Below are positions 10,150 to 18,939 of a DNA stretch of 64,000 nt, piece by piece. The translations under genes and the position numbers were made by a program. The number at the start of each line of letters is the position of its first letter. Position 1 is the stretch's first letter. This DNA comes from Sphingomonas sp. (GTDB taxonomy: Bacteria; Pseudomonadota; Alphaproteobacteria; Sphingomonadales; Sphingomonadaceae). Where the stretch lies: NCBI RefSeq assembly GCF_019635515.1, contig NZ_JAHBZI010000001.1, positions 1,736,001-1,800,000 of the forward strand, read 5' to 3'. The notes under the pieces were generated by a model, which worked only from the letters and a program-made list of their open reading frames with translations, was not told the DNA's origin and did not search any database.

Positions 10150-11328
10150 ATGTTCTTCTCCTTCCTCGACGAGTTGCGCGCCGCCGGCATCCCCGCCAGC
10201 CTGAAGGAGCATCTGATCCTGCTGGAAGCGCTCGATCGCGACGTGATCGATCGCACGCCCGAGGCTTTCTACTATCTCGCCCGCGCCACCTTCGTGAAGG
10301 ACGAGGGGCTGCTCGACCGCTTCGACCAGGTCTTCGCTAAGGTCTTCAAGGGTATCACCACCAATTATGGTGTCGCTCCGGCGGAGGTACCCGAGGACTG
10401 GCTGCGCGCGGTCGCCGAGAAGTTCCTGACCCCCGAGGAGATGGAGGCGATCAAGTCACTCGGTTCGTGGGACGAGATCATGGAGACTCTCAAGAAGCGG
10501 CTGGAGGAGCAGCAGGGCCGGCACCAGGGCGGCAACAAATGGGTCGGAACCGGCGGCACCTCCCCCTATGGCAATAGCGGCTACAATCCCGAGGGCGTGC
10601 GGATCGGCGGCGAGAGCAGGCACAAGCGCGCACTGAAGGTGTGGGACCAGCGCGAATTCAAGAATCTCGACAGCACCAAGGAGCTGGGCACCCGCAACAT
10701 CAAGGTGGCGCTGCGCCGCCTCCGCCGCTTCGCCCGCGAAGGCGCGCAGGACGAGCTCGATATCGACGGCACAATCGAGGGCACCGCCAAACAAGGCTGG
10801 CTCGACATCCGCATGCGCGCCGAGCGGCACAATGCGGTGAAATTGCTGCTGTTCCTCGATGTCGGCGGATCGATGGATCCGTTCGTGAAGCTTTGCGAGG
10901 AGCTGTTCTCGGCCGCCACCTCAGAGTTCAAGAACCTCGAATTCTTCTACTTCCACAATTGTCCCTATGAGGGGGTGTGGAAGGATAATCGCCGACGCTT
11001 CACCGAACGCACGCCGATGTGGGATATCCTCCACAAATACGGCCATGATTATAAGCTGATCTTCGTCGGAGACGCGTCGATGAGCGCCTACGAGATCACC
11101 CATCCCGGCGGCTCGGTCGAGCATTTCAACGAGGAAGCCGGCGCGGTGTGGATGCAGCGGCTGACCAATACCTATCCCGCCGCGGTGTGGCTCAACGTGC
11201 TGCCCGAGGCGCAATGGGGCTATACCCAGTCGGTCAGGATCATCCGCGAGCTGATGACCGACCGCATGTATCCGTTGACGCTGTCCGGGCTCGACGACGC
11301 GATGCGCGAGCTTAGTCGGAAGCGTTAG
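10150..11328 (+). CDS. CoxE-like VWA domain protein, partner of MoxR ATPase
   Basis: A 392-residue protein. The N-terminal half is the CoxE/YehP-type helical part and the C-terminal half is a VWA domain starting at KLLLFLDVGGSMDPF (MIDAS Asp near residue 237, D-x-G-G-S form as in CoxE). A glycine-rich linker (WVGTGGTSPYGNSGYNPEG) lies in the middle. It is cytoplasmic and thought to work as an adaptor with MoxR ATPases, as in CO dehydrogenase CoxD/CoxE. It follows the DUF817 gene by six bases and closes the likely four-gene unit. The enzyme that the pair matures is not in the window. Confidence 0.85.
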   Translation: MFFSFLDELRAAGIPASLKEHLILLEALDRDVIDRTPEAFYYLARATFVKDEGLLDRFDQVFAKVFKGITTNYGVAPAEVPEDWLRAVAEKFLTPEEMEAIKSLGSWDEIMETLKKRLEEQQGRHQGGNKWVGTGGTSPYGNSGYNPEGVRIGGESRHKRALKVWDQREFKNLDSTKELGTRNIKVALRRLRRFAREGAQDELDIDGTIEGTAKQGWLDIRMRAERHNAVKLLLFLDVGGSMDPFVKLCEELFSAATSEFKNLEFFYFHNCPYEGVWKDNRRRFTERTPMWDILHKYGHDYKLIFVGDASMSAYEITHPGGSVEHFNEEAGAVWMQRLTNTYPAAVWLNVLPEAQWGYTQSVRIIRELMTDRMYPLTLSGLDDAMRELSRKR

Positions 11329-11412
11329 CCGCAGCCTCGAAATCTCCGGCGACCTGCTTGACGAGGATCGCGGTGGCCGCGCCGCGGTTCGATCGCGGGG
11401 GCTCGGTATGCG

Positions 11413-12255
11413 TCACTGCTCCGCGGCGGCGCGGCGCGAGATCGCGTTCTTCTTCTGGCTCGCGGTGGCGGTGCCCTCGCCGGCATAGAGCTCCTTGATG
11501 AAACTGCTGTCCAGCCGGGTGAGCGATGGCGGCGGCGTCCCGCCATCCCTGTCGAACAGCGACAGGATCGTGTCGGCCATGCCCGGTTCACGTGGCGGGC
11601 GCGCACCGGCGAGCGTGCGCATCGCGGCATAGTCGGCGATCTGGACAAGCGATTTGCCGACCGCTGCCTCGTCATCGATGACCACGATCGAGGACAGGGT
11701 TACCTGCTGCGTCGGCAGTATGATCCGCGATGCGGTATGGATTTCCAGCGTCGGCGGATCGTCGCCCTCCCCCTGCATCAAGGATTCGCCGACGTCGTTG
11801 CGAACCTCAACGGTGTTCCACGCATGCACCGGTCCCTCGCGCTTGGCGCGGCGCAGCTCGCCCGGGCGCAGATAGGCGAACATCTTCGGAAAGCGCTTGC
11901 GCAGCGCCTTGGTGAAGACATCGGCGTCGGCCGCTACGATGATGACGATGTTGGGGTTGCAGCGCTCCGGCGCGACCTTGGCTCCGGCTTCGCTGGCGAT
12001 ATCGCGGATTCGGCCCGCGACGGTGGCGTTGCTTTCAAGTGAAAGCCCGATCACCATCGGGCAGACCGGCTCGGCAAAGCGCGCGAGCTGACCGTCGACA
12101 GTCGAGACGATCTGGCGGAGCTGGCGCAGCGCCTGTTGCCGGGGCGTACCCTTCTTGCCGGTGACGACGATGGGGCGATCCTCGACCACCTGCGCGCGCG
12201 CCGGCATCGCGGCGAGCACCGAAAACGTCGCCGCCAGCATCAGGGCATTGCGCAC
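11413..12255 (-). CDS. Secreted hypothetical protein with IVVTG segment (paralogue 1)
   Basis: A 280-residue protein with a signal peptide (cleavage near AMPARAQ) followed by RPIVVTGKK, a segment resembling the N-terminus of sphingomonad TonB-dependent receptors. The rest is soluble. It has shared blocks with the next gene: TVDGQLARFAEPVCPMVIGL, NIVIIVAADADVF, GPVHAWNTVEV and AAMRTLAGARPP. Two cysteines (in PVCPM and ERCNPN) are conserved between the two paralogues and could form a disulfide. There is no known function. The two genes lie in tandem on the minus strand and probably arose by duplication. Confidence 0.72.
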   Translation of the reverse strand: MRNALMLAATFSVLAAMPARAQVVEDRPIVVTGKKGTPRQQALRQLRQIVSTVDGQLARFAEPVCPMVIGLSLESNATVAGRIRDIASEAGAKVAPERCNPNIVIIVAADADVFTKALRKRFPKMFAYLRPGELRRAKREGPVHAWNTVEVRNDVGESLMQGEGDDPPTLEIHTASRIILPTQQVTLSSIVVIDDEAAVGKSLVQIADYAAMRTLAGARPPREPGMADTILSLFDRDGGTPPPSLTRLDSSFIKELYAGEGTATASQKKNAISRRAAAEQ

Positions 12256-12309
12256 ATCAGACCTCCGGCGTTCGAAATGGCGCCAGCTTAGCGCCAGCCA
12301 AGCGGCGCG

Positions 12310-13209
12310 CTAGTCCTTCGCGCCCGAGCGCTCGAGCGAATTGTCTCGGATCAGCTTGCTGATCGCGTTGCGCTGCGAGACGCTGCGACCGGTCGGGCGC
12401 ACCTTGTAGACGCCTTCGAGATAGGACCGGTCGATCAAGGTGAGGCCCGGGGGTGCGATCGCGCCGGGATCGAACAGGGTCAGGATGGTGTCGGCGGCGA
12501 CGCTGCCGTTCACGGGCGGGCGCGCACCGGCGAGCGTGCGCATCGCGATATACTCCGCGATCTGGTTGATCGACTTGTCGATCAGCGCGTCATCATCGAG
12601 CACGATGACCGACTGGACCACCGCCTGCTGCACCGACGCGTTGATCATCGACACGCTCTTGACCAGCATCGTCGGCGCATCGCCAAGGCCGCCGTCGATC
12701 GTTCCGGTACGCGCGGTCTGGCCGTCCTCGTTCTGCACCTGGATGGTGTTCCACACATGCACCGGGCCATCGCGCAGCGCCCGGCGCAGCTCCTGGGTGG
12801 GCAGGCCGGCGAACATGCCGGGCAATTGTTTGCGCAGTTGCTTGACCAGCTTATCGGCATCGGCGGCGATGATCACGACCAGATTGGGTTCGCATTTGCC
12901 GTTACGGGGCACTTCAGCGCCGGCTTCCGCCGCGACCGCCTGGATGCGCTTGACGATCATCGCGCCATATTCATCGGGAAGGCCGATCACGATCGGGCAG
13001 ATCGGATCGTGGAAGCGGGCGAGCTGACCGTCGAAAGTGGTGACGACGCTGGTGACGAACTGGCGCGCGGCTTTGGCGGGGATTTCGCGCTGGCCGGTCA
13101 CGGTGATGCCCTGATCGTCATGCGCGGGAGGCGTGGTCTGGGCGTAGGCGATATTGCCGACGCTCGCCATCAGGCCCAGGACGATGCCAAGGAAAATCTT
13201 ACGCGCCAC
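12310..13209 (-). CDS. Secreted hypothetical protein with TVTG segment (paralogue 2)
   Basis: A 299-residue paralogue of the preceding gene. GTG 13209 is preferred because GGAG lies nine bases upstream and it gives a clean signal peptide (KIFLGIVLGLMASVGNIAYA); an in-frame start at 13242 would add 11 polar residues. After cleavage comes QGITVTGQRE, then FDGQLARFHDPICPIVIGLP, NLVVIIAADADKL, GPVHVWNTIQV and AMRTLAGARPP, all shared with paralogue 1. The likely location is the periplasm. The function is unknown, and there is no catalytic motif I recognise. Confidence 0.72.
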   Translation of the reverse strand: MARKIFLGIVLGLMASVGNIAYAQTTPPAHDDQGITVTGQREIPAKAARQFVTSVVTTFDGQLARFHDPICPIVIGLPDEYGAMIVKRIQAVAAEAGAEVPRNGKCEPNLVVIIAADADKLVKQLRKQLPGMFAGLPTQELRRALRDGPVHVWNTIQVQNEDGQTARTGTIDGGLGDAPTMLVKSVSMINASVQQAVVQSVIVLDDDALIDKSINQIAEYIAMRTLAGARPPVNGSVAADTILTLFDPGAIAPPGLTLIDRSYLEGVYKVRPTGRSVSQRNAISKLIRDNSLERSGAKD

Positions 13210-13291
13210 GATCGGTATCTCCGGCAGGATTAAGTGTGCCATTTACCTAGCACACTGCGACATTGCCACAAGATGAACGCGAGCTAAACGT

Positions 13292-13585
13292 CTATAGTCG
13301 TTCGACGGCGCGATGGAGCTTGCGAAGGACCGCGCCGTCATGCGCCTGGCTGGTCGCGGCTTCCGATGCCAGCGCCATCAGGCGAACCGCGCCGAAGCTG
13401 GCCGCGAGGCCCTTGAGCCGCAGCGCGGCGGCGCTCCACGCGCCCGGACCGTCGGCTGCCTTCATCCCCTCCAGGCAGCGTCGAACGCCATCAAGAAACG
13501 CCTCGCGCAGTTCGGCGATCAGCTGGGGCTCGTCGCCCACCGCCGCCGCCAAGGTCGCATCGATTGCACCGGGATCATACGCCAT
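13292..13585 (-). CDS. Hpt-like small protein lacking the phospho-histidine
   Basis: A 97-residue helical protein shaped like a histidine phosphotransfer domain: an acidic first helix (LIAELREAFLDGVRRCLEGM) and then AALRLKGLAASFGAVRLMAL, which matches the Hpt signature H-x-L-K-G-x-A-x-x-x-G-A except that the phospho-accepting His is Leu. If the assignment holds, it cannot relay phosphate and may instead bind a receiver or kinase. It is divergent from the large coiled-coil gene with 73 bases between starts. It could also be an unrelated small helical protein. Confidence 0.6.
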   Translation of the reverse strand: MAYDPGAIDATLAAAVGDEPQLIAELREAFLDGVRRCLEGMKAADGPGAWSAAALRLKGLAASFGAVRLMALASEAATSQAHDGAVLRKLHRAVERL

Positions 13586-13658
13586 GGGCCGAAGCTATCA
13601 GCGCGGTCCTTAACGGTCCGTTTCCTTACGCTGTTGGAACAGCGCAATAATGTGGTAA

Positions 13659-15962
13659 ATGCGCCACATGATTGGGGCAAATCCAGCCGAGCCATTGCTC
13701 GCCGCAGACGGGGCCGATGAGCCGTTCGTGCTTTCGGAGGCGATTGTGCCTGTCGAAACCGAAGCGGCGGCCACAGACGTGGCGGAAGATTTCGCGCCGC
13801 ACCGTAGCTGGAGCTGGGTGCTCCCCGCCCTCGCCATCCTCGCCGCGCTGGGATCGTTCGCCGGGCTGGGATGGATGGTGCTGCCGAGCGTGCAGGCGGG
13901 CATGGCTCCCGTGGCGCTGGTGCAGCTGATCGCGGCGCTATGCGTACCGCCGCTGCTCATCGGATTGCTCTATATGTTGGCGATGCGCACCAGCCGCGCC
14001 GAGGCGCGCCGCTTTGGCGCCACCGCGCGCAGCATGCGCCAGGAGGCGGCCGCGCTCGACCGGACGATCGCGGCGCTTTCGCACAAGATCGCCGCCAACC
14101 GTGCCGCGCTGGCGGAGCAGACCGATATATTGATCGCCATGGGGGACCGCGCCGCCGAGCAGATCGCGGAGGTCGCGGGAACCGTTGCGCATCAATCGTC
14201 CGCGATCGATGGCAGCAGCCGGACGCTGACGCTGGCGGCGGGAGAGACCGAGCGGCGGATCGCGGTGGTGCTGGCATCGCTGCCCAAGGCGCATGAGGAA
14301 ATGCGCGGGCTTACGGAACGGGTCGATGCTGCGGGTCTGCTCGCCAGCGAACGCGCCGCCGCGCTGGACACGCAGCTATCGGCGCTGTCCGAGCGCGGGC
14401 GCGAAGCCGATCAGATCGCCGGCGGCGCCGCCGACCGGCTCGCCGCGCACATCGCGCGGATGGAAGCGACCAGCGAGACCGCCAGCGCCCGGCTCGAAGC
14501 GGTCACCGGGCAGATGTCCGCCGAAGTCGATGGCGTGCTCGATCGCGCCGCCGCCGCCGTCGATGAAGCCCGCAAGGGCATCGCCGCGCAGGGCGAGGCG
14601 ATCCTGGCGATGCTGGAGGCCAATCAGGCCGCGCTCGACCGCGCCAGCAAGGACACAACCGAGGCGCTCAGCGAGCGCATGGCGACGATCGAGGACGCGA
14701 TCGGCCGGGTCGGCGCCAGGCTTGGCGAGGAACAGGGCCGCGGCGACGCGCTGTTCGCGGGGCTTTCGAGCGGCGTCGATCGTCTCGACCGCGAGTTGCA
14801 GGTGCTGCACGCCGCCGGCATGGACCGCACGCAAGGACTGGCCGCGTCGGTCAGCGCGCTGCACGGCTCGGTCGATGCGATGACCGAGGCGATGAATATC
14901 GGCGACGCCACCGCGCACCGCGTGATCGTCACCGCCGAGGAATTGCTCACCGCGCTCGACGCTTCGGCGCGCGAGATCGACGAGACCCTGCCCGAGGCGC
15001 TGACCCGCCTCGATGCGCGGATCCTGGCGAGCCGGCAGGTCGTCGCCGGTGCCAAGCCCGAATTGCTGGCTTTGGTCACCGCCGCCGAGAGCACCCATGA
15101 CGCGATCGAGGCGATCGCCGATGTCGTCAGCCAGCAGCGCGATACGCTGGCCAAGACCCAGGCATCGCTGCTCGAGACTCTGGAGACCGGCGGCGACCGC
15201 GCCCAGGCGCTGGAACAGATCGTCGACGAGACGATCACCACCACCAAACGCTTTGCCGAGGATGCCGCGCCGCAACTGGTCGATGCCTTGCTGCGCGTTC
15301 GCGAAACCGCGACCGCCGCCGCCGATCATGCCCGTGAAGCGATTGCCGGAATCGTCCCGGGCGCCACTGCGGCGCTGGAGGAAGCCAGCACCGCGGCACT
15401 GCGCCGCGCTATGGACGAGACCGTGCGCCGTCAGCTGACCGAACTTGGGGCGACCACCGAAGCCGCCGTCAACGCCGCGACCCGCGCGTCCGAGCGTCTG
15501 ACCCAGCAGATGCTCCAGCTCGCCGAAAGCACCGGCCAGATCGAGGCCCGGATCGAAGCCGGCCGCGCCGCGCGCGAGGAAGCCGATGGTGACAATTTCG
15601 CCCGCCGCGTCTCGCTGCTGATCGAGGCGCTCAATTCCAATTCGATCGACATCACCAAGGCGTTCGCCGCCGACGTCACCGACAGCGCGTGGTCGGCATA
15701 TCTGAAGGGCGACCGCGGGGTCTTCACCCGCCGCGCCGTCCGCGTTCTCGACAGCGGCGACGCACGCGAGATCCACAAGCTCTATGACGAGGACGAGGAT
15801 TTCCGCGACAACGTCAACCGCTACATCCACGATTTCGAAGCGATGCTCCGCCAGATCCTGGCGCTGCGCGACGGTTCGCCGTTGGGTGTGACGTTGCTGT
15901 CGTCGGATATGGGCAAGCTGTACGTGGCCTTGGCGCAGGCGATCGAGCGACTGCGGAGTTAG
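13659..15962 (+). CDS. Large membrane-anchored coiled-coil protein
   Basis: A 767-residue protein with two hydrophobic helices near residues 48-72 and 85-108, followed by more than 500 residues of alanine-rich, heptad-like helix and a compact conserved C-terminal domain (about 640-767) with FARRVSLLIEALNSNSIDIT, SAYLKGDRGVFTRRAVRVLD and GVTLLSSDMGKLYVALAQAI. The architecture suggests a scaffold or polar/envelope organiser anchored in the inner membrane with a cytoplasmic coiled coil. I recognise the C-terminal block as widespread in alphaproteobacteria but cannot name a function. A start at 13668 (three codons later) is equally possible; neither has a strong ribosome binding site. Confidence 0.75.
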   Translation: MRHMIGANPAEPLLAADGADEPFVLSEAIVPVETEAAATDVAEDFAPHRSWSWVLPALAILAALGSFAGLGWMVLPSVQAGMAPVALVQLIAALCVPPLLIGLLYMLAMRTSRAEARRFGATARSMRQEAAALDRTIAALSHKIAANRAALAEQTDILIAMGDRAAEQIAEVAGTVAHQSSAIDGSSRTLTLAAGETERRIAVVLASLPKAHEEMRGLTERVDAAGLLASERAAALDTQLSALSERGREADQIAGGAADRLAAHIARMEATSETASARLEAVTGQMSAEVDGVLDRAAAAVDEARKGIAAQGEAILAMLEANQAALDRASKDTTEALSERMATIEDAIGRVGARLGEEQGRGDALFAGLSSGVDRLDRELQVLHAAGMDRTQGLAASVSALHGSVDAMTEAMNIGDATAHRVIVTAEELLTALDASAREIDETLPEALTRLDARILASRQVVAGAKPELLALVTAAESTHDAIEAIADVVSQQRDTLAKTQASLLETLETGGDRAQALEQIVDETITTTKRFAEDAAPQLVDALLRVRETATAAADHAREAIAGIVPGATAALEEASTAALRRAMDETVRRQLTELGATTEAAVNAATRASERLTQQMLQLAESTGQIEARIEAGRAAREEADGDNFARRVSLLIEALNSNSIDITKAFAADVTDSAWSAYLKGDRGVFTRRAVRVLDSGDAREIHKLYDEDEDFRDNVNRYIHDFEAMLRQILALRDGSPLGVTLLSSDMGKLYVALAQAIERLRS

Positions 15963-15981
15963 TTAGCTTCACGCTACTCCC

Positions 15982-16086
15982 GTCACCCCGGACTTGTTCC
16001 GGGGTCTACCAAGCCGAACCGTTGGAGCTAGAGCTTCTTGCTCCGCGCTTGTCTCCCGGTGGACCCCGGAACAAGTCCGGGGTGAC
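15982..16086. repeat. Long hairpin repeat, family A
   Basis: Two perfectly complementary 25-base arms (15982-16006 and 16062-16086) with the core CCCCGGACTTGTTCCGGGG flank about 55 unrelated bases. Each arm is itself palindromic. It sits between two convergent genes and could act as a bidirectional transcript end. The same arm sequence recurs at 18027-18132 and 59318-59423. Confidence 0.88.
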
Positions 16087-16110
16087 CATCGGGGTTGATC
16101 GCCGTCTAGG

Positions 16111-16371
16111 TCAATGCGCCCAGTCGAGCATGTCCGCCGTCACCCAACCGAACATGTAGTTCAGCCAGAAAATCGCGAACAGCACGGTCGCTACGATGGT
16201 GGTGCGCAGCATCACGCGCTTGGCGTTGAACTCGTGCGGGGCGCTCTGCGCCTGCCCCGGCACCAGATCGACTCCGGCTTCCTCGCTGGTCTTCACGCCG
16301 AAGGGCAGCACCAAGAACACCGAAAAGGCCCAGAACAGCATGTAGATCGCCAGCGCGGATTGCCACTTCAT
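16111..16371 (-). CDS. DUF1467 family small membrane protein
   Basis: An 86-residue protein with two transmembrane helices (SALAIYMLFWAFSVFLVLPF and TTIVATVLFAIFWLNYMFGW) joined by GVKTSEEAGVDLVPGQAQSA, the diagnostic middle segment of DUF1467. The function is unknown. It begins four bases after the rnj stop in the usual alphaproteobacterial order nuo...birA-coaX-rnj-DUF1467, so co-transcription is likely. Confidence 0.9.
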   Translation of the reverse strand: MKWQSALAIYMLFWAFSVFLVLPFGVKTSEEAGVDLVPGQAQSAPHEFNAKRVMLRTTIVATVLFAIFWLNYMFGWVTADMLDWAH

Positions 16372-16375
16372 CGGA

Positions 16376-18013
16376 TCATGCCTCGACGATCAGCACATCG
16401 ACCACCGGCTTCTTGCCGGTATATTTGACCGCGACGCGGCGCACCGACAGGCGCAGCGCTTCGCGGAGCTTCTCCAGATCGCGGCTGCTTTCCTTGCGCA
16501 CGGTCTGCGCGGCGGCATCGCAGGCGTCTGCGATGAAATTGTCGCGGTCTTCCTCGACCGGTACGCCCTGAAGACGTATCTGCGGCTCACCGAGCAGCTT
16601 GCCGCTGCGGAGCGCCACCGCCACGGAAATCTGGCCGTAGAGGGCGACCCGGCGCCGCTCGTTGATCGTGGTGCCATCGGCGGGAAGGATGACGTCACCG
16701 TCGAGGACGAGGCGGCCGACCTGCGCATGGCCGACCTGCCTAGGCTTGCCCGGCGCCAACTTCCAGATATCGCCATTCACCTGCGTGATCGCCTGGGGCA
16801 CCCCTTCGGACAGCGCGAAGCGCGCCTGTTCGTGCATGTGGCGGACTTCGCCATGCACCGGCAGCACGATCTCGGGCCGGATCCATTTGTACATCTCGGC
16901 CAGCTCGGGGCGGCCGGGATGGCCGGATACGTGCACAAAGGCCTGACGGTCGGTGATGATCTCCACGCCCTTGCCCGCCAGCGTGTTCATGATCCGGCCA
17001 ATGGCGATCTCGTTGCCGGGGATCTGGCGCGAGGAGAAGACGACGGTGTCGCCCTTATGGACCTTGAGGACATGCGTGTCCTCAGCAATACGGTTGAGCG
17101 CCGCGCGGGGCTCGCCCTGCCCGCCCGTGGCGATGATCATCACCTGGTTGGCCGGCAGCGACATCGCGGTCTCGAAATCGACCGTGTCAGGGAAATCGCG
17201 CAGATAGCCGGTCGCCTTGGCGACGCGGATGATACGGTCGAGCGAGCGGCCGGCGACGCACAATTGCCGCCCGCAATCCTGCGCGACTTCGCCCAGCGTC
17301 TGCAGGCGCGCCGCGTTCGAGGCGAAGGTGGTGACCAGCACGCGGCCCTTGATGCCGGCGACGACCTCGTCGAGCCCCTTGCGGACATCGCCTTCCGAGC
17401 CTGAAGCCTCGGGATTGAAGACGTTGGTGGAATCGCAGACCAGCGCCAGCACGCCCTTGTCGCCGATCGCGGTCAGCTCGGCGGCGGTCGAGGCACCGCC
17501 GAGCGACGGGGTCTCGTCGAGCTTCCAGTCGCCGGTGTGGAAGATATTGCCGTACGGGGTCTCGATCAGCACCGCATTGCCCTCGGGGATCGAGTGGGCC
17601 AGCGGCGTATAGGTGATGCGGAAGGGGCCGATCTGGAACGGGCCCTCTTCCTTGACGACGTTCAGCTCGATCCGGTCGGCATTGCCTTCCTCTTCGAGCT
17701 TGCCGTGGATCAGCCCGGCGGTGAATGGCGTCGCATAGAGCGGCACGCCGAGTTCGCCCGCCAGATAGGGCAGCGCGCCGATATGATCTTCATGGCCGTG
17801 GGTCAGGACGATCCCAATCAGCTCGTCGAGACGCTCCTCGATGAACTGGAGATCGGGCAGGATCACATCGACACCAGGATATTGCGCGTCGCCAAAGGTG
17901 ATGCCGCAATCGACCATCAGCCATTTGCCGTCGCAACCATAGAGATTGACGTTCATACCGATCTCGCCCGACCCGCCGAGCGCGACGAAGAGCAGTTCCT
18001 TGCCGGGTGTCAT
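16376..18013 (-). CDS. rnj: Ribonuclease J
   Basis: A 545-residue metallo-beta-lactamase/beta-CASP ribonuclease that processes and degrades RNA (5'-3' exonuclease and endonuclease in the family). The zinc motif HGHEDHIG is at 72-79, with later HSIPEGN and the beta-CASP blocks VTTFASNAARLQTL, IIATGGQGEPRAALNRIA and VHVSGHPGRPEL. The C-terminal part carries the dimerisation and RNA-binding region. It lies downstream of coaX, from which it is separated by a family A hairpin repeat that may uncouple the messages. Confidence 0.96.
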   Translation of the reverse strand: MTPGKELLFVALGGSGEIGMNVNLYGCDGKWLMVDCGITFGDAQYPGVDVILPDLQFIEERLDELIGIVLTHGHEDHIGALPYLAGELGVPLYATPFTAGLIHGKLEEEGNADRIELNVVKEEGPFQIGPFRITYTPLAHSIPEGNAVLIETPYGNIFHTGDWKLDETPSLGGASTAAELTAIGDKGVLALVCDSTNVFNPEASGSEGDVRKGLDEVVAGIKGRVLVTTFASNAARLQTLGEVAQDCGRQLCVAGRSLDRIIRVAKATGYLRDFPDTVDFETAMSLPANQVMIIATGGQGEPRAALNRIAEDTHVLKVHKGDTVVFSSRQIPGNEIAIGRIMNTLAGKGVEIITDRQAFVHVSGHPGRPELAEMYKWIRPEIVLPVHGEVRHMHEQARFALSEGVPQAITQVNGDIWKLAPGKPRQVGHAQVGRLVLDGDVILPADGTTINERRRVALYGQISVAVALRSGKLLGEPQIRLQGVPVEEDRDNFIADACDAAAQTVRKESSRDLEKLREALRLSVRRVAVKYTGKKPVVDVLIVEA

Positions 18014-18026
18014 TCAACCATCCATT

Positions 18027-18132
18027 GTCACCCCGGACTTGTTCCGGGGTCCACTCAGCCGCACCGGCTGACCTTCATTGTCTGAACGTTTCCTTTGCCC
18101 CCCGGTGGACCCCGGCACAAGGCCGGGGTGAC
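18027..18132. repeat. Long hairpin repeat, family A
   Basis: The left arm (18027-18054) and right arm (18105-18132) are complementary with a few differences and share the family A core (ACTTGTTCC in one arm, a diverged GGCACAAGGCC in the other). It fills the rnj-coaX gap, starting 14 bases upstream of the rnj start. Confidence 0.85.
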
Positions 18133-18145
18133 AGGAAGGTTGGGA

Positions 18146-18925
18146 TCAGGCCCGGCTCCGTTCCCACAGCATCGACAATCCCTGAATGGTCAGATCAGGT
18201 TCGATCGCGTCGAACACCGCGGTATGTTTCTCGAAGAGCACGGCGAGGCCCCCGGTGGCAATGACCTTGAGCGGGCGCCCGACCTCGGCCTTCATCCGCG
18301 CGACCAGCCCCTCGATCATCGCGATATAGCCCCAATAGATGCCGATATGCATCTGATCGACGGTGTTGCGCCCGATCACCGAGAGATTGCCCTTGGGCGC
18401 CTCGATGGCGATGCGCGGCAGCTTGGCGGCGGCGGTGACGAGAGCATCGAGCGACAGGTTGATGCCGGGGGCGATGATCCCGCCCTTATAGGCTCCCGTA
18501 TAATCGACCACGTCGAACGTGGCGGCGGTGCCGAAATCGATGACGATCAGATCGCCCGGATGGCGGTCATGCGCGGCGATGGCGTTGAGCGCGCGGTCGG
18601 CGCCGAGATTCTGCGGCTCCTCGACATCAAGCTGGAAGCCCCAGCCATGCTCGCCCTGCCCGGCAATGATCGCATCGGTCTTGAAATATTTGCTGCTGAG
18701 CACCTGGAGGTTATGGAGCGCGCGCGGAACGACGGTGCCGATGATGACGCCGGTGACGCTGGCCATTTCATAGCCTTCGAGGCCGAGCAGTTGGCTGAGC
18801 CACACCGCATATTCGTCTGCGGTGCGGCGCGGATCGGTGGCGATGCGCCAGCGCGCGCGAATCTCGCCGGACTCCACCAGCGCGAAGACGATATTGGTGT
18901 TGCCGGCGTCGATCGCGAGCAGCAT
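18146..18925 (-). CDS. coaX: Type III pantothenate kinase
   Basis: This 259-residue ATP-dependent kinase carries out the first step of coenzyme A synthesis. It is recognised by the N-terminal [20 protein letters not shown] phosphate-binding motif, [26 protein letters not shown] and the C-terminal [14 protein letters not shown]. The length is usual for CoaX. It starts 14 bases after the birA stop in an operon that continues from nuoN. Confidence 0.95.
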   Translation of the reverse strand: MLLAIDAGNTNIVFALVESGEIRARWRIATDPRRTADEYAVWLSQLLGLEGYEMASVTGVIIGTVVPRALHNLQVLSSKYFKTDAIIAGQGEHGWGFQLDVEEPQNLGADRALNAIAAHDRHPGDLIVIDFGTAATFDVVDYTGAYKGGIIAPGINLSLDALVTAAAKLPRIAIEAPKGNLSVIGRNTVDQMHIGIYWGYIAMIEGLVARMKAEVGRPLKVIATGGLAVLFEKHTAVFDAIEPDLTIQGLSMLWERSRA

Positions 18926-18939
18926 TGCTGGAAGCCCTT

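Noticed and set aside
14376..15830. 484-codon open frame antisense to the coiled-coil gene
   Set aside because: Shadow of a GC-rich coding sequence; no recognisable domain, and the plus frame has a conserved C-terminal domain and membrane helices.
15982..16086. CRISPR or insertion sequence at the hairpin repeats
   Set aside because: No regular spacing of repeats and no transposase or cas gene anywhere in the window; the elements are pairs of inverted arms.
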